Shown here: positions 1 to 10,289 of the stretch, piece by piece
How positions within the stretch are numbered: position 1 is the stretch's first letter
Layout: each line of letters starts with the position of its first letter
Notes under the pieces: generated by a model
Databases searched by the model: none
What the model was told of the DNA's origin: nothing
What the model saw: only the letters and a program-made list of their open reading frames with translations
Assembly: GCF_949987535.1 (NCBI RefSeq)
Contig: NC_080069.1
Location: 44,939,269 to 45,003,268 of the forward strand
From: Balaenoptera acutorostrata
Taxonomy: Eukaryota; Chordata; Mammalia; Artiodactyla; Balaenopteridae
DNA length: 64,000 bases
Direction: 5' to 3'
Translations under genes and position numbers: made by a program

Positions 1-965
1 TATTATTGAGGAAATTACAGTGTAGTGAAGACTAGAGAATCTTGGGGTTTTCAGGAGGTCAGTATTTTATAAACCTTTTCCCAAATCAAGTTCTTAACCA
101 ACCGAGAGAGACAAAACTGACATGAAGATAGGGTCAAAATGCCAGCTTTGGTATGATGGAGTTTTTGAAGAACGTGGATTTGATGTGAGGCAACCATGGG
201 ATTCCTAACAATACACTTAGATTTAGACAGATGTGCCCTCCAGTCAGACCCTCTTCCATTTCCTGCGAGGAGGGTGACCCCTGTAAACCATCGATGCGGA
301 AGAATAGATCTCAGCCTGTGCTTCCTGCAGAATTGAATCTCAAGAAGGAAGCTTTGCATATCCAACTTTACCAACCAGATAGATGCTTTCTCTTCCCATA
401 GAAGAATATATCATCAAGAAATATCTTTTTAACATAATCTTCTAGATTCTATTTTATGAGGGTCTCCCAAATAAGAGATATGAAATCAGTAAGTTTTGGG
501 TCTGCCAAAAAATGTTATTGCTTAACATTTTTTTTGCTTTCTTTTTTCGGTTTATGTGATCCCACCAGGTGGTGCTCTTCCAACAGTTCAACACCTAACC
601 CAGGCCTCAATGCTACCCATTATCGTCCTTCATGTCTTCCATTTAATATGCTTCATATTTAGTATCTATTTCCATAACCTTTTGGAGCATGGTCCTAATT
701 CTATCACTCCACCTTCAGTAACAGTCTTTAATTGCAATTCACGCTGGAATACTTCGAGTATTTTACACAGCTGATCTTATGGATTCTCCTTCTGTTGGCA
801 TTCATGGGGTGCTGTTCAATAGTTACCCAGATCCTTTTCCCTCTGCAGGAATCATTCGGGTCTGCTCTCTGACGTCTTTCCTCTGTTCCTCTGCTAGATT
901 TTGTTCGGTGCTAGACACTCTTTCTAATTGAGTAACAATTAAAACAATTAAACGGTTCCCTGTTT
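1..965. other. unassigned non-coding DNA
   Basis: No gene, RNA or confidently assignable repeat was recognised. The open frames here are short (about 107 codons or fewer) and resemble no family known to me. Base composition is ordinary, moderately AT-rich mammalian intergenic or intronic DNA. Confidence 0.5.
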
Positions 966-979
966 AAACATTGCTTCTG

Positions 980-1211
980 GGACTTCCCTGGTGGTTCAGC
1001 GAGTGAGACTTTGCACTCCCAGTGCAGGGGGCCCGGGTTTGATCCCTGGTTGGGAAACTAGACCCTGCATGCATGCTGCAACTAAGAGTTCACATGCTGC
1101 AACTAAGAATCTGCATGCCGCAACTGAGAGTCCACATGCTGCAACTAAGAAGTCTGCATGCTGCAACTAAAAGATCCGGTGTGCCACAACTAAGACCCAG
1201 TGCAGCCAAAA

Positions 1212-1246
<35 letters not shown>

Positions 1247-1266
1247 ATATTTTTAAAAAACAAAAT
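980..1266 (+). mobile_element. CHR-type tRNA-derived SINE with internal tandem units
   Basis: The body starts ggacttccctggtggttcag and carries a B-box-like stretch (gggtttgatccctgg). It ends in (AAAT)n plus an A-run. A perfect 14-bp target duplication, aaacattgcttctg, lies at 966-979 and 1267-1280. The middle (about 1066-1190) is built from about 20-bp units around catgctgcaactaagag. This is the shorter, older-looking CHR form, without the extended body of the young copies in this window. It is non-autonomous and would have been mobilised by L1. Confidence 0.93.
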
Positions 1267-1280
1267 AAACATTGCTTCTG

Positions 1281-4200
1281 AAACTTGTCTGCATGTTGGC
1301 ATCACCTAGGAGGTTTAAAAACACTGTTGCCAGATCCCAACCCTACTGATTCTGATTTACTTGGTCTGGGTGCAGTCCGCCAGTAATTCTAAGGTCAGCA
1401 TTGTTTGAGAACCACTGAACCAAAATATGTCCTCCTTTTCTAATACTTTCTTTAGGATCATTTAGAAACTTTTGCGCTCTATGTTCATCTATTCTGACTT
1501 TTAAGTTCTGACTTCTTCCATGTCTGTTTAGTCTGTCTGCTAACATCTCAACAATCCCCTAAGCCATTCTCTCTCTCGCTTCTGCTTAACCAGTATGCTG
1601 TTCTTTATTTGATTTTCATTCTTCAATTGCTCCTATTCTAGTAGGGAGCCTGAAGCAATCCAAGAAGTTTCTTTATCATAAGGATCCCATGTCTCTTTAT
1701 TTGGTAGTTAACAAAATCTTCTCTTCTTTGGGTGAAGCCTGATTTGGATCTAAAATCTAAAGCCAGTTTCAACACAAATGGTGGGGTGGTTCTTAGGCCT
1801 ATGGGCAAATTTCATGAATATAAGGTTATTTTCTTCATAGTCTTCTGATTCCTGAATGAGGAGTGGATTTGGGACTGTGGACCACTCCCTTACTATCTAC
1901 CCAGACATGGTACTAACATTATAGCTAGACCCTTACTAGTGTTCTGTGGAACTCTGTTGCACAATAGATCTGTCTGAGAAACAGTAAAATAATTTTGCCT
2001 ATCCATTGATGCTTTAGGAAGGCTCACCCTACTACAACATTGCACTCAATGTGAGGCCAAGCCACACCTGTGGAATTCAAGGTCAGACTGCAGCGACCTC
2101 CATGTGAGGCCCACATGGCAGATCTCTGGATATGTTGCTTTGGCCTGGTGCCTGCAGCCCAGCCTTTATGAAAGAGCCACTTACCTGTGGTTGCAGCTGT
2201 CATAAACTTTGATGACCTAACAAGGTTCAAGTGCACGTGATAATCACTTGCTAAAGTCTAAATTTTAAAGCTGTGCATTCAGAACATAGCTGAAAACAGA
2301 AAACAAGCAAAACAAAGTAAACAAAAAAACTCCTTCAAGTTACATGGCACAGTGAAGGCTGCTGAAACCAAATGTCTAGAAACAGTCCTCTCTTCGGCCA
2401 TAGCAGATGCTTCAATTTCTAGGTATTATGTCAATACCCAAGTTCTACTCTGTCTGTTTCTCTTTGTCCTTGAGCTAGGGCATTAGAATGACAATATCTA
2501 ACAGTTCCTTTGTCCATTCAATTAGAGACAAAGGAATTAGACAAAGGAATTAGACATCAAAACACCAACTTGTTACTAATAGGGCTTCTGGAAAATATGA
2601 CTTAGTTATATGACAATAGTGGTCTTTTTAATGCTGCATCCCAGAATTAGATAGGTTTATCCAATCACAGAAAACCTGAGAAAGCACAGACAACTCTTGA
2701 AGAGAGAAGTAGCCAACTTCTGTAAGACAGAAGGCTTGCAATAGCAGACCACAGCAGTGCTTCCTGAAGTCTGGCTGGCTCAACTTGCGTTTTATAACAA
2801 GTTCATCAATCATCTTGTCATTCTTCCAAGAGTGCTCCACGAATAAAAGTCCCTCAATATGAGAACAGGAAGCCAATGAGGAGGAGGTTCCCTCCAACAA
2901 AGGAGGGAACACAGAGTCCATTACACCAGCAAGGGTGAGTGACACCATAAAAACAAACTCGGCTGCCGTAGTTCTGAGGAAGAAAGAAGAACTCACTTAA
3001 TGATTGTCACCATGAGAAAGACAACTCTTACATTAGATCTTCTTTTTTTTTTAGAACATAAGAAGCTTTAATGAAGTGGCCAGTTATTTTAAAAAATCAA
3101 ATGTTTTAATAAGAACAAATAATACAAGGAGAAATATGATGGGGAAAAAACCATTGACCAAAACCTTAAAATAAGTAGGAATAAATATAAGATATATGAA
3201 TCTACTACATTAGATCTTAGAGGGTAGGAGACACTGCACAAAATAGGGGAATTGTAGAGGCATCCTTGGCAGAAACATTGCAAGAGAGTAAGAGAAAAGC
3301 TGAAGATGACGTGAGTCATCTCAATACTATCATCACAATTTAAGCTCCAGTGTCCTCCCTCGGCCTTAGTTAGCTTATCTTGCCCTAATTATCAAGTTAA
3401 TCCTATTTATTATTTTATAAAACATCTTTTATAAAATCTTTTCTGTGGCTCTTACAGTGCATAAGTGGTCAGAACTGGATCTCAGCACCTCTAATCCAAC
3501 ATAGTTTCCGGTTGGTCTTCTAATAAGAATCATATCTTGGCAAGTTGTGGTCTCAAAGGAATGAAATCTGGACACTGTCAAAGGTCACAAGGCTGGCAGT
3601 GACCTGCTGGAGAATCTGGCTTTCTTGTGGGACCATGTAATAGGTGGTGATGGCATAAGGAACAACTTGAAGAAGGTAGTTTCTTTGAGCAGGACTGCAA
3701 GTTTATCCCCAAATCAGGTGAAGCTCCATCTTCCTGCCTTGACATAGAGAGAAAATGGTCTGATAGGCTTCCATTCATGGAAAAACGTCCATCCCTATGT
3801 TCACCCCACACCCATGAAAAGAAGCACAAATTATTTTAATGCACACATGTTATACCTTGTAAACATATAATTAGGAAAAACATCATCATCATGTGACTCT
3901 CTAATGATGTGAAAATCTTTTAGACAACACATACTCAAATATAGTAGAATTTTAGCTCTCCTTACAATCTTAACTAGTTGTCAGGAAAATAAATCTAGAA
4001 TTATGTATTATGCAAATTTAATACATTAAAAATTTATCTCAAGTGAGAGTATGGAGGTGAGCACAGTAGAATGCTAATAATCTTTAAAGGTAATACCTTT
4101 AGATGACTCTCATTGTCAGGTCTTGCCTGGACCTTGGTCTCTACTGCTCTACACTTCCCATAACTGGAAACATCTGGCTGCAGACTTCAGGATATCACTT

Positions 4201-4420
4201 AAATATTTGTGACTTAAAATGGAGGTGGCCATGTGGGTAATCAGGCCTTGACTATTCTAGTTCTGATAAGTGAGCTTTTGCCGCTTATTCTCAAAATTTG
4301 GCCTCCATGTAGGACCCAGACTTCTGAGGATGGGTCTACTTTGCACTCACTCATCTTCCCCCCGAGAGCAATTCACAGTACCTCTTTAAGTCTTATCATT
4401 GGTCCTATTTTAAACATGAG
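1281..4420. other. unassigned non-coding DNA
   Basis: About 3.1 kb with no recognised gene or confidently named repeat. A minus-strand open frame of 122 codons at 2628-2996 has no recognisable domain, no coding context and no splice or polyA signals that make sense, so it is treated as chance. A 15-bp unit (agacaaaggaattag) is directly repeated near 2525-2555. Confidence 0.45.
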
Positions 4421-4424
4421 AGAA

Positions 4425-4530
4425 CCTCTTACCTTTTAGGGACTGTTGTGAGGATGAAATGAGATGTTATGCACGTGAACCATCCAGACCTCAGGTACTC
4501 AATGCACGTGAGCCCCTACCGTCCTTCCTT
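4425..4530 (+). mobile_element. MIR fragment (tentative)
   Basis: The phrase gggactgttgtgaggatgaa followed by atgagatgttatgcacgtgaa and tcaggtactcaatgcacg matches the 3' half of the mammal-wide MIR SINE. It is old and diverged, and the ends are approximate. Confidence 0.55.
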
Positions 4531-4934
4531 CTCTTTCTAGGCATTTACTGAAGGCCAAATGTTGCACTTACCATCCCAAGGATCTAAATCATTAGATGAC
4601 AAATCTGTTCAGCCATCTGCTATAGCATTTAGAAGCTCCAAATATATAACCAATGCTGGGCACACGCATTCAAGCCAAATGCAGTATAACCCTCACAGAA
4701 GCTAGCATGATGTTGGTTGTCCCTCTGAATGATAACAAGATTCCCCAATAGAATTTAAGGGCATGCAAAAATTTCTGTGGTGCTGGTCACAAAAATATGT
4801 ATTCTGTAAACCTCAGTTTCCTACATTTTTATCTCTTGATCAATTACTATCAGATGCCTACTATCCTGCTCTTTTTTCCTGATTTGCCTTACCGGGCTGT
4901 TTTGTACTATTTTAGTCAACTATATACACACCCA

Positions 4935-5085
4935 GTAGCTAATTATAGAAACTCTAGCACCTACTAACTGGCTGAGTGACCTTAAGCAAGTTACTTATTC
5001 TCTCTGAATCTCAGGCAACTCATTTGAAAATCCAAAAATAATCTCAAAGAATGATGGAAGATAAAATGAGATGATATATCTAAAG
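4935..5085 (+). mobile_element. MIR SINE, left part (split by a hAT element)
   Basis: The core reads ctggctgagtgaccttaagc, then aagttacttattctctctga, then ataaaatgagatgatatatc. This is the conserved MIR central domain and the start of its 3' part. The copy stops abruptly at the hAT terminal repeat and resumes near 6527 with the expected next part of MIR. Confidence 0.75.
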
Positions 5086-6525
5086 CAGCAGTTCTCAAAC
5101 ATTTTTGACTCAAAGCTCCTTTAACTCTTAAAAAATTATTGAGGAGCTCAAAAAGCTTTTTATTTACATGAGTTCTATCTATTGATATTTACTCTATTAA
5201 AAATTAAAACTGAGAAATATTTTATATCTGTTAATTTATTTACAAATAGCAATAATAAATCCATTACCTGTTATCATAAATGACATATTTTTAATTAAAA
5301 TAGCTATATTTTTCAACAAAACTTTAGAGAGTGACATTATTTTATAGTTTGCCGATCTCTTTAATGTCTTGAAGATGGATGGATTCTTGTATATGCCTCT
5401 ACATTTGATCTGTTGAAATATATTGTTTTGGTTGAAGTACATGAAGAGAATGTGGCTTCACACAGATACAGAGTTGGAAAAGAAGAGAATGCTCCTCTAG
5501 CCTTTTCAGGTAATTGTGGATATGTTCTTTTGATATTCCATGCAAACTCAACAAATGGTAGTTTATAAAAAGGTTAATTGCACTCTGGAATCTTACACCA
5601 TATCAACGGACATTCTGTATTTTGTAATATTCAAATCCATTGGTCTGGCTTGCACTTTGAATGGATCTTTCACCTAGGTATGATTTTATGCATTGTACAT
5701 GGGTCAGTTGGAAAATATTGGTTTACCGAATTGTGCAGGTCTTCCAAATGTTGACATATGGATATCAAAAAAAAAAAGAAAAAAAATCACATTTGTTAAA
5801 TTCACAACCTATTGGATCAGAAAAGTCTTTAAGTATTGGAAAGCTGTCAAGCTCATGGTGGTAAATACAAGTCTTCAACATTCTAGTTTTCACTCGAAAG
5901 TTCAAATTTTATCAGTGGCCACAAATATTGTTAGTTGTTTTTCTTGAAGTGACAGATTCACTTTGTTCATTTTCAAGAAAGTGTCTGCCAAATACCCAAG
6001 TCTAAAGACCATTATTTGTGTTTCAGCTGTTATTCAAGTAAAAATGGTATTCCATGAAAGAAGTGGCAAGTGCAGCTTGCAACTCAAATAATCACACAAG
6101 TGGTCTTCCTTGAGGCAACCATAACACGTACTTCAGTATGTAGCAGATGGACTTTATGTGTGCTTTTCATTTAATCGTACAGTATATCAAAATGATGGGC
6201 ACTCAAGAGGTAAAATTTAATAAAATTAATAATGTTTACTGCTTCATTAAAAATAATCTTAAGTGAGGCTGGCTTTTAGTTTTTAATTTTTTCTTACAAG
6301 TGCATGGCTGTGAAGAGTAAAATTATTACTGTACATTTTAATTTTGGGACCAGTGCCTTGATTCATACTAAGGTGCCATCAGTTTTTCTCATGATTAATC
6401 TTGCGTCATCAACACAAATGCCAGCACAATGAAGAAAGATATATAACTTCTCAGCATTATTCTGAAATTAGTTTTGACTTTGCAGAGTCCTTGAAAGGGG
6501 TTCTTGAACCATACTTTGAACAGTT
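5086..6525. mobile_element. hAT-like (Charlie type) DNA transposon relic
   Basis: The left end cagcagttctcaaac and the right end (about 6505-6523, ttcttgaaccatactttgaacag) form a diverged terminal inverted repeat of the kind typical of mammalian hAT/Charlie elements. The 1.4-kb AT-rich interior has no long open frame, so it cannot make a transposase. It sits inside a MIR, whose two halves flank it in the right order. The expected 8-bp target duplication is not clearly preserved. Any decayed transposase reading would have to be checked by protein search. Confidence 0.6.
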
Positions 6526-6526
6526 A

Positions 6527-6600
6527 ATATATGCTTTAGATATTACCTGGCTTAGTACAGAGTAGGCCCTCAGTAAGGAATGTCAATTCCACTATTATAA
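6527..6600 (+). mobile_element. MIR SINE, right part
   Basis: The stretch ttagatattacctggcttag, then tacagagtaggccctcagta, continues the MIR begun at 4935. This is the 'tagaacagtgcctggcacatagtaggc' zone of the consensus. Its position straight after the hAT right end supports a nested insertion. Confidence 0.65.
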
Positions 6601-6845
6601 TGTAAATATTTTATAATGTATCTATGTGTAACCTGTGTTTCAACCTATGGTGTGGAGGGTTGAGTTATCACATTATCATCCCGGGTTGATGTGAAAGGCC
6701 CTCTCTCCAAGCTTCTACCTTTTAATAATTTTAACCTCTTCCCTTCGTTCCCCCAGCCCTAGGACTAGTAGCTGCTTCCTGCAGTTACACCTTCTGTGAT
6801 AACTAAAGTGCCCCCTTTGTGCCTTTTCGGGTAACCAAAACCTGG

Positions 6846-7259
6846 TGTGGAAATAAACACAAAACACCCAGATGAAAACAAATAAAGGCTATTTACTCAG
6901 AATATCCACCATCACCTGCATTTGGCAGAGTCTTGAAGGCAGGAATGTGAATGGGAAAGCCTTATAGTGAAAAAATAAAGGAAGGGCTTCGTGTGTGCCC
7001 TGATTGGAGATTGTCTGCATGAAGAAGCTGGAAATGGGCTAGGCTAGCTAGAAGTGGGCCGTCTTATGTGATTGATTTTGAGGGCATATTTGGCTTTTGC
7101 TGGTTGGTCCTAAGTTGGAAGCAGGGGCAAAGATATGGAAGCCGGTTGTCATTGACCAACTCCTGACCAAACTTGGTTGATCATTGGAGAGGTTGTGGGA
7201 TCAGAGTTCCATTGTCACATATGGTCTGGCCATTGTCTGTTTGTGTATTCAATCCCTCA
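6846..7259 (-). mobile_element. solo LTR of an endogenous retrovirus, class I-like
   Basis: A 414-bp unit that begins TG (tgtggaaataaacac) and ends CA (caatccctca). The 4-bp direct repeat ctgg flanks it at 6842-6845 and 7260-7263. A 4-bp duplication is typical of class I (gammaretrovirus-like) elements. On the minus strand an AATAAA-like signal (gagtaaatagcctttatttg) lies near the 3' end, which sets the orientation. No internal retroviral genes adjoin it, so it is a solo LTR left by recombination. Confidence 0.7.
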
Positions 7260-7527
7260 CTGGTTAACAATTCTTTATATTAAGTTCTCTCTGTTAAAAT
7301 AACTGGTATGGTTGCTGCTGCCTGGGGGGACACTGATAAAATCACTAAGCTGTGTGCCCATAGTTAATGGGCCCACATATAGTTAACCTTAAAAAGTTGC
7401 TTATAATATAGCAAAATAATTGAGTAAACTATTGGATAAGTATTTAAATGATCAAAATCCACTATTAAAGTTCCCCATAAGGATGAAAAAGTTAGAAAGA
7501 ACGGAAGAAGGTACAAAGCTAGGGTGA

Positions 7528-8096
7528 TGTAGAGGAGCCAAAATTTCTACCCCAAAATACGTTTCTTTGGCATGAGGATTGATTTAGGCTGATTATTTTT
7601 AAGAAGCAGAAGTATCAGGAAGTTCTTCTTGTTACCGCCCCCTTTACTCCCTAAAAGAATTTAGGTGAAGGGCTTGTTCTGGGAATAAAGCTATCACCAG
7701 AGATATAAACAAAGTATATGGTCTAGGTATGGTAGGGGAGACTTGATGGGGCCTAGAGATCAGAGTCTGTTTTGTGTCCTATTGTCTCTGCATGGCCCAG
7801 CAAACATTTATTTATCAAACATTTGCTTTTCCATCTTCATGTGAACTGCCTTCTTCCCCTTTAGAGTACCAAACCCCTACCCCTCAACATCCTCTTTTGT
7901 CTTTAGCTGAAGATGGCATTTAGGGTGAAGGCTTCAGCCATTTTGGCAAGTTACTCAGTTTTCCTGGGTCTCTCATATATATACATGCTATTGAACTTGT
8001 TTGCTTTTCTCCTGTTAATCTGTCTCATGCTAATTTAATTCTTAGACCAGCCAGAAGAACCTAGAAAGGTAGAGGAAAATTTCTTCCTCCCCAACA
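7528..8096 (+). mobile_element. solo LTR, family A, copy 1
   Basis: A 569-bp unit from tgtagaggagcc to cctccccaaca, with TG and CA ends. The 4-bp target duplication gtga lies at 7524-7527 and 8097-8100. Near the start it has ccccaaaatacgtttctttg, and near the end cttttctcctgttaatctgt plus agaacctagaaaggtagagg. The same landmarks recur in the LTRs at 38528 and 42632. No gag, pol or env is attached. Confidence 0.85.
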
Positions 8097-8333
8097 GTGA
8101 CCAACTCAGGTTTGTCAGGGACTAAGGAGTTTCTGAAATGCGTGACTTTCAATGCTAAAACTGGGGCAGTCCGGGCAAACTGGGACAACTGGCTGCCCTA
8201 TGACAGTGCCCAAAGTTGTACTTTATTAACAATCATTTGTCTTTTTTCTCCTACCCAAACAATACAGTATGCTCGAATCAATATGAACAGCATTCTGTTT
8301 CTGATTCTCAGTACGTGGGGGAAATCAAACACC

Positions 8334-8670
8334 TGGAAATAAATGAATATACAGAAACCCCAATTAAATAGAGTTGGGAAACCAGAAGGGGGCACTCTTA
8401 CGCCCTATAAGGATTGCAGAGCCCCAGAAGAAGAAAAAAGACTCCTTTCCTGGCAAGGACTCAGCCAGTGAAAAGCCATGGACTCTTCGTTTACCATAGC
8501 CCTCCCAGCCTCCTTTTCTCCTCTATAAAAGTGTTCTCCTTCCTATGCCCTGCAGGGACTTGCACGTGGCTGCCATGGTTGCAGACCCCAAATTGCAGTT
8601 CTCTGCTGATCCCGAGTAGAGCTATGTTTGCTGGAGAAGTATTTGGCAGTCTATTTGTTTCAGGTCAACA
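8334..8670 (+). mobile_element. solo LTR, a different class I-like family
   Basis: A 337-bp unit from tggaaataaatgaat to tttcaggtcaaca, flanked by the 4-bp repeat cacc (8330-8333 and 8671-8674). A TATA box (ctctataaaagtg) sits at about 8520-8532, followed by a pyrimidine-rich R/U5-like part, as expected of a retroviral promoter. A 166-codon open frame (8414-8914) runs from the LTR into flanking DNA. It looks like chance and shows no domain. Confidence 0.7.
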
Positions 8671-8674
8671 CACC

Positions 8675-9870
8675 AAACTTGGTTGTGTGAGAGACATGAG
8701 TAGTTTCATAGCCCACCCTCCACTGAGAATGTCCCTCTTTTTCCGGGTAAACAATGATCTGAGTTTTGAGGAGACAAATTATTTCCTTAATCCAGTCAAT
8801 CATTACAGGTGTTATTTAAACAGTCTGTGCCTCTTCCACACTGAATATGATTCAATTTACCAAAATAATTGGAAAAAAAAAAAAAAACTTTCAGAAACAC
8901 AGTACTATTTTTAGGAATGGGAAATGCCCCCCCCCCTCCGCCTACTCCTTTACATCATGCTGCCTGAGGATGATTACAAACATTCACAGGTGATATTTAA
9001 ATTAGGCAAAAATGTGTATTTGTTCCAAAACAATTGAACAAAGGGAATGGAGATAAACACAAAGTGTTTCATCATCTGAAGACATTTTCTCTAGCTTCCT
9101 AACAGAGGGCAATTTAATTCCAAAAGATTGTATGTATTGATTGAAGTACTGGCCTCTAGATACTTAACAGATGAATGAAACCCATGAAAAGGGCACTTAC
9201 TGTTCACATTTCCCAGTATGAGAGAACAAGTGTTAATAAAGGGTGAGAGTTAATTTTAGAAAATGATACTTGCCCCCAAAAGATTGCATTTATTGAAAAT
9301 GTTTTATAGAATAGGGTTGTAGGTTATTAGCCTAAAACAACACAAGGCTTAAAAAGCGAAAGGGGTCAGAGAGAGCAGCTTCCAGGGAGAACGTCTCCAG
9401 CTGCTGCTCTGGAGAAGATGTCAGCCTCAGCTGCCTGAAGCAGAACTGGGTCTTAAGGGAGCGTCTAATCTGGGGAAAGGCTCTTGTAGGGTTGTGGAAG
9501 TGTGTAAACATCGGCTTCTCAATTTTAGCTCTTCTGCTACTTCTATTCACTCTCCACATTTCTAGTTTATAGGTCTTTTCAGCTGCTCCAGTTTGTTGTC
9601 TGCCTGTGGACTACCGAAATGGTACCTGTAAGCGGACCTGCCTTGAGTAATGGGAAGTGTGATCTCTTCAGGGAGTTTATATTTGAAATTTATACATTAA
9701 AAGAAAAGAAAAAAAATACCTGCAGATCATGTGCAGTCTCTTAAAAGAAGTATCTGTCTCTGACATATGACATATAAGATTAATAAATCACCTTGCAGTG
9801 TGTTAAGTGACTGACTAAGGAGATGAGTTAGGAAGAAGAGGTATTAACAGTTTCTTAGATGATCAAGTTC
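8675..9870. other. unassigned non-coding DNA
   Basis: No gene or nameable repeat was recognised. It contains an A-run near 8874-8887 and a C-run near 8929-8936. The minus-strand 75-codon frame at 9332-9559 has no recognisable feature. Confidence 0.4.
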
Positions 9871-9874
9871 TTTG

Positions 9875-9960
9875 GGTGGTGTGCTAGGTTTTACAAACAT
9901 TAGCAATTTTAATCTTTACAAAAATCCTATGATAATATCCATGATTAAAAGGATGAGTAG
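9875..9960 (-). mobile_element. MIR fragment, left part (split by a SINE)
   Basis: The stretch gtgctaggttttacaaacat, then ttaatctttacaaaaatcct, matches MIR read on the minus strand (consensus gtgctaagcgctttacat, aatcctcacaacaaccct). It resumes after the SINE at 10200 with agactgaggcttagagaggg. Confidence 0.65.
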
Positions 9961-10186
9961 GGACTTCCCTCGTGGTGCAGTGGTTAAGACTCCTCACTCC
10001 CAACACAGGGGGCCCAGTTCGATTCCTAGTCAGGGAACTAGATCCCACATGCATGCCGCAACTAAGAGTTTGCATGCCGCAACTAAGGAGCCTGTGAGCC
10101 GCAACGAAGGAGCCCGACAGCCGCAACAAAGGAGAACGCCTGCCGCAACTAAGACCCAGTGCAACCAAATAAATAAATGGAAAAAT
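9961..10186 (+). mobile_element. CHR-type SINE
   Basis: It starts ggacttccctcgtggtgcag and has a weak B-box (cagttcgattcctag). The body is repetitive (units around ccgcaactaagg), with a short (AAAT)n tail. The target duplication aaaggatgagtag / aaaggatgaatag lies at 9948-9960 and 10187-10199. It is the same short type as the copy at 980 and is inserted in a MIR. Confidence 0.9.
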
Positions 10187-10199
10187 AAAGGATGAATAG

Positions 10200-10262
10200 A
10201 CTGAGGCTTAGAGAGGGTACTTTGTCCAAGGTTGTTCAGATTGCTGTGAATTGACTTAGTCC
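10200..10262 (-). mobile_element. MIR fragment, right part
   Basis: The text agactgaggcttagagaggg, then tactttgtccaaggttgttc, is the reverse complement of the conserved MIR core, which reads ccttgggcaagt and cctcagttt on the sense strand. It continues the copy begun at 9875. Confidence 0.7.
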
Positions 10263-10289
10263 ATTTGGTCTGTCTTAACTATTAGATTC

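Noticed and set aside
2628..2996. 122-codon minus-strand open frame with a hydrophobic start
   Set aside because: No recognisable family, no splice or promoter context. A signal-peptide-like start alone is weak evidence in a 64-kb window.
8414..8914. 166-codon plus-strand open frame
   Set aside because: It starts inside a solo LTR and runs out into flanking DNA through an A-run. It has no domain, no biased codon use and no homologue I know.
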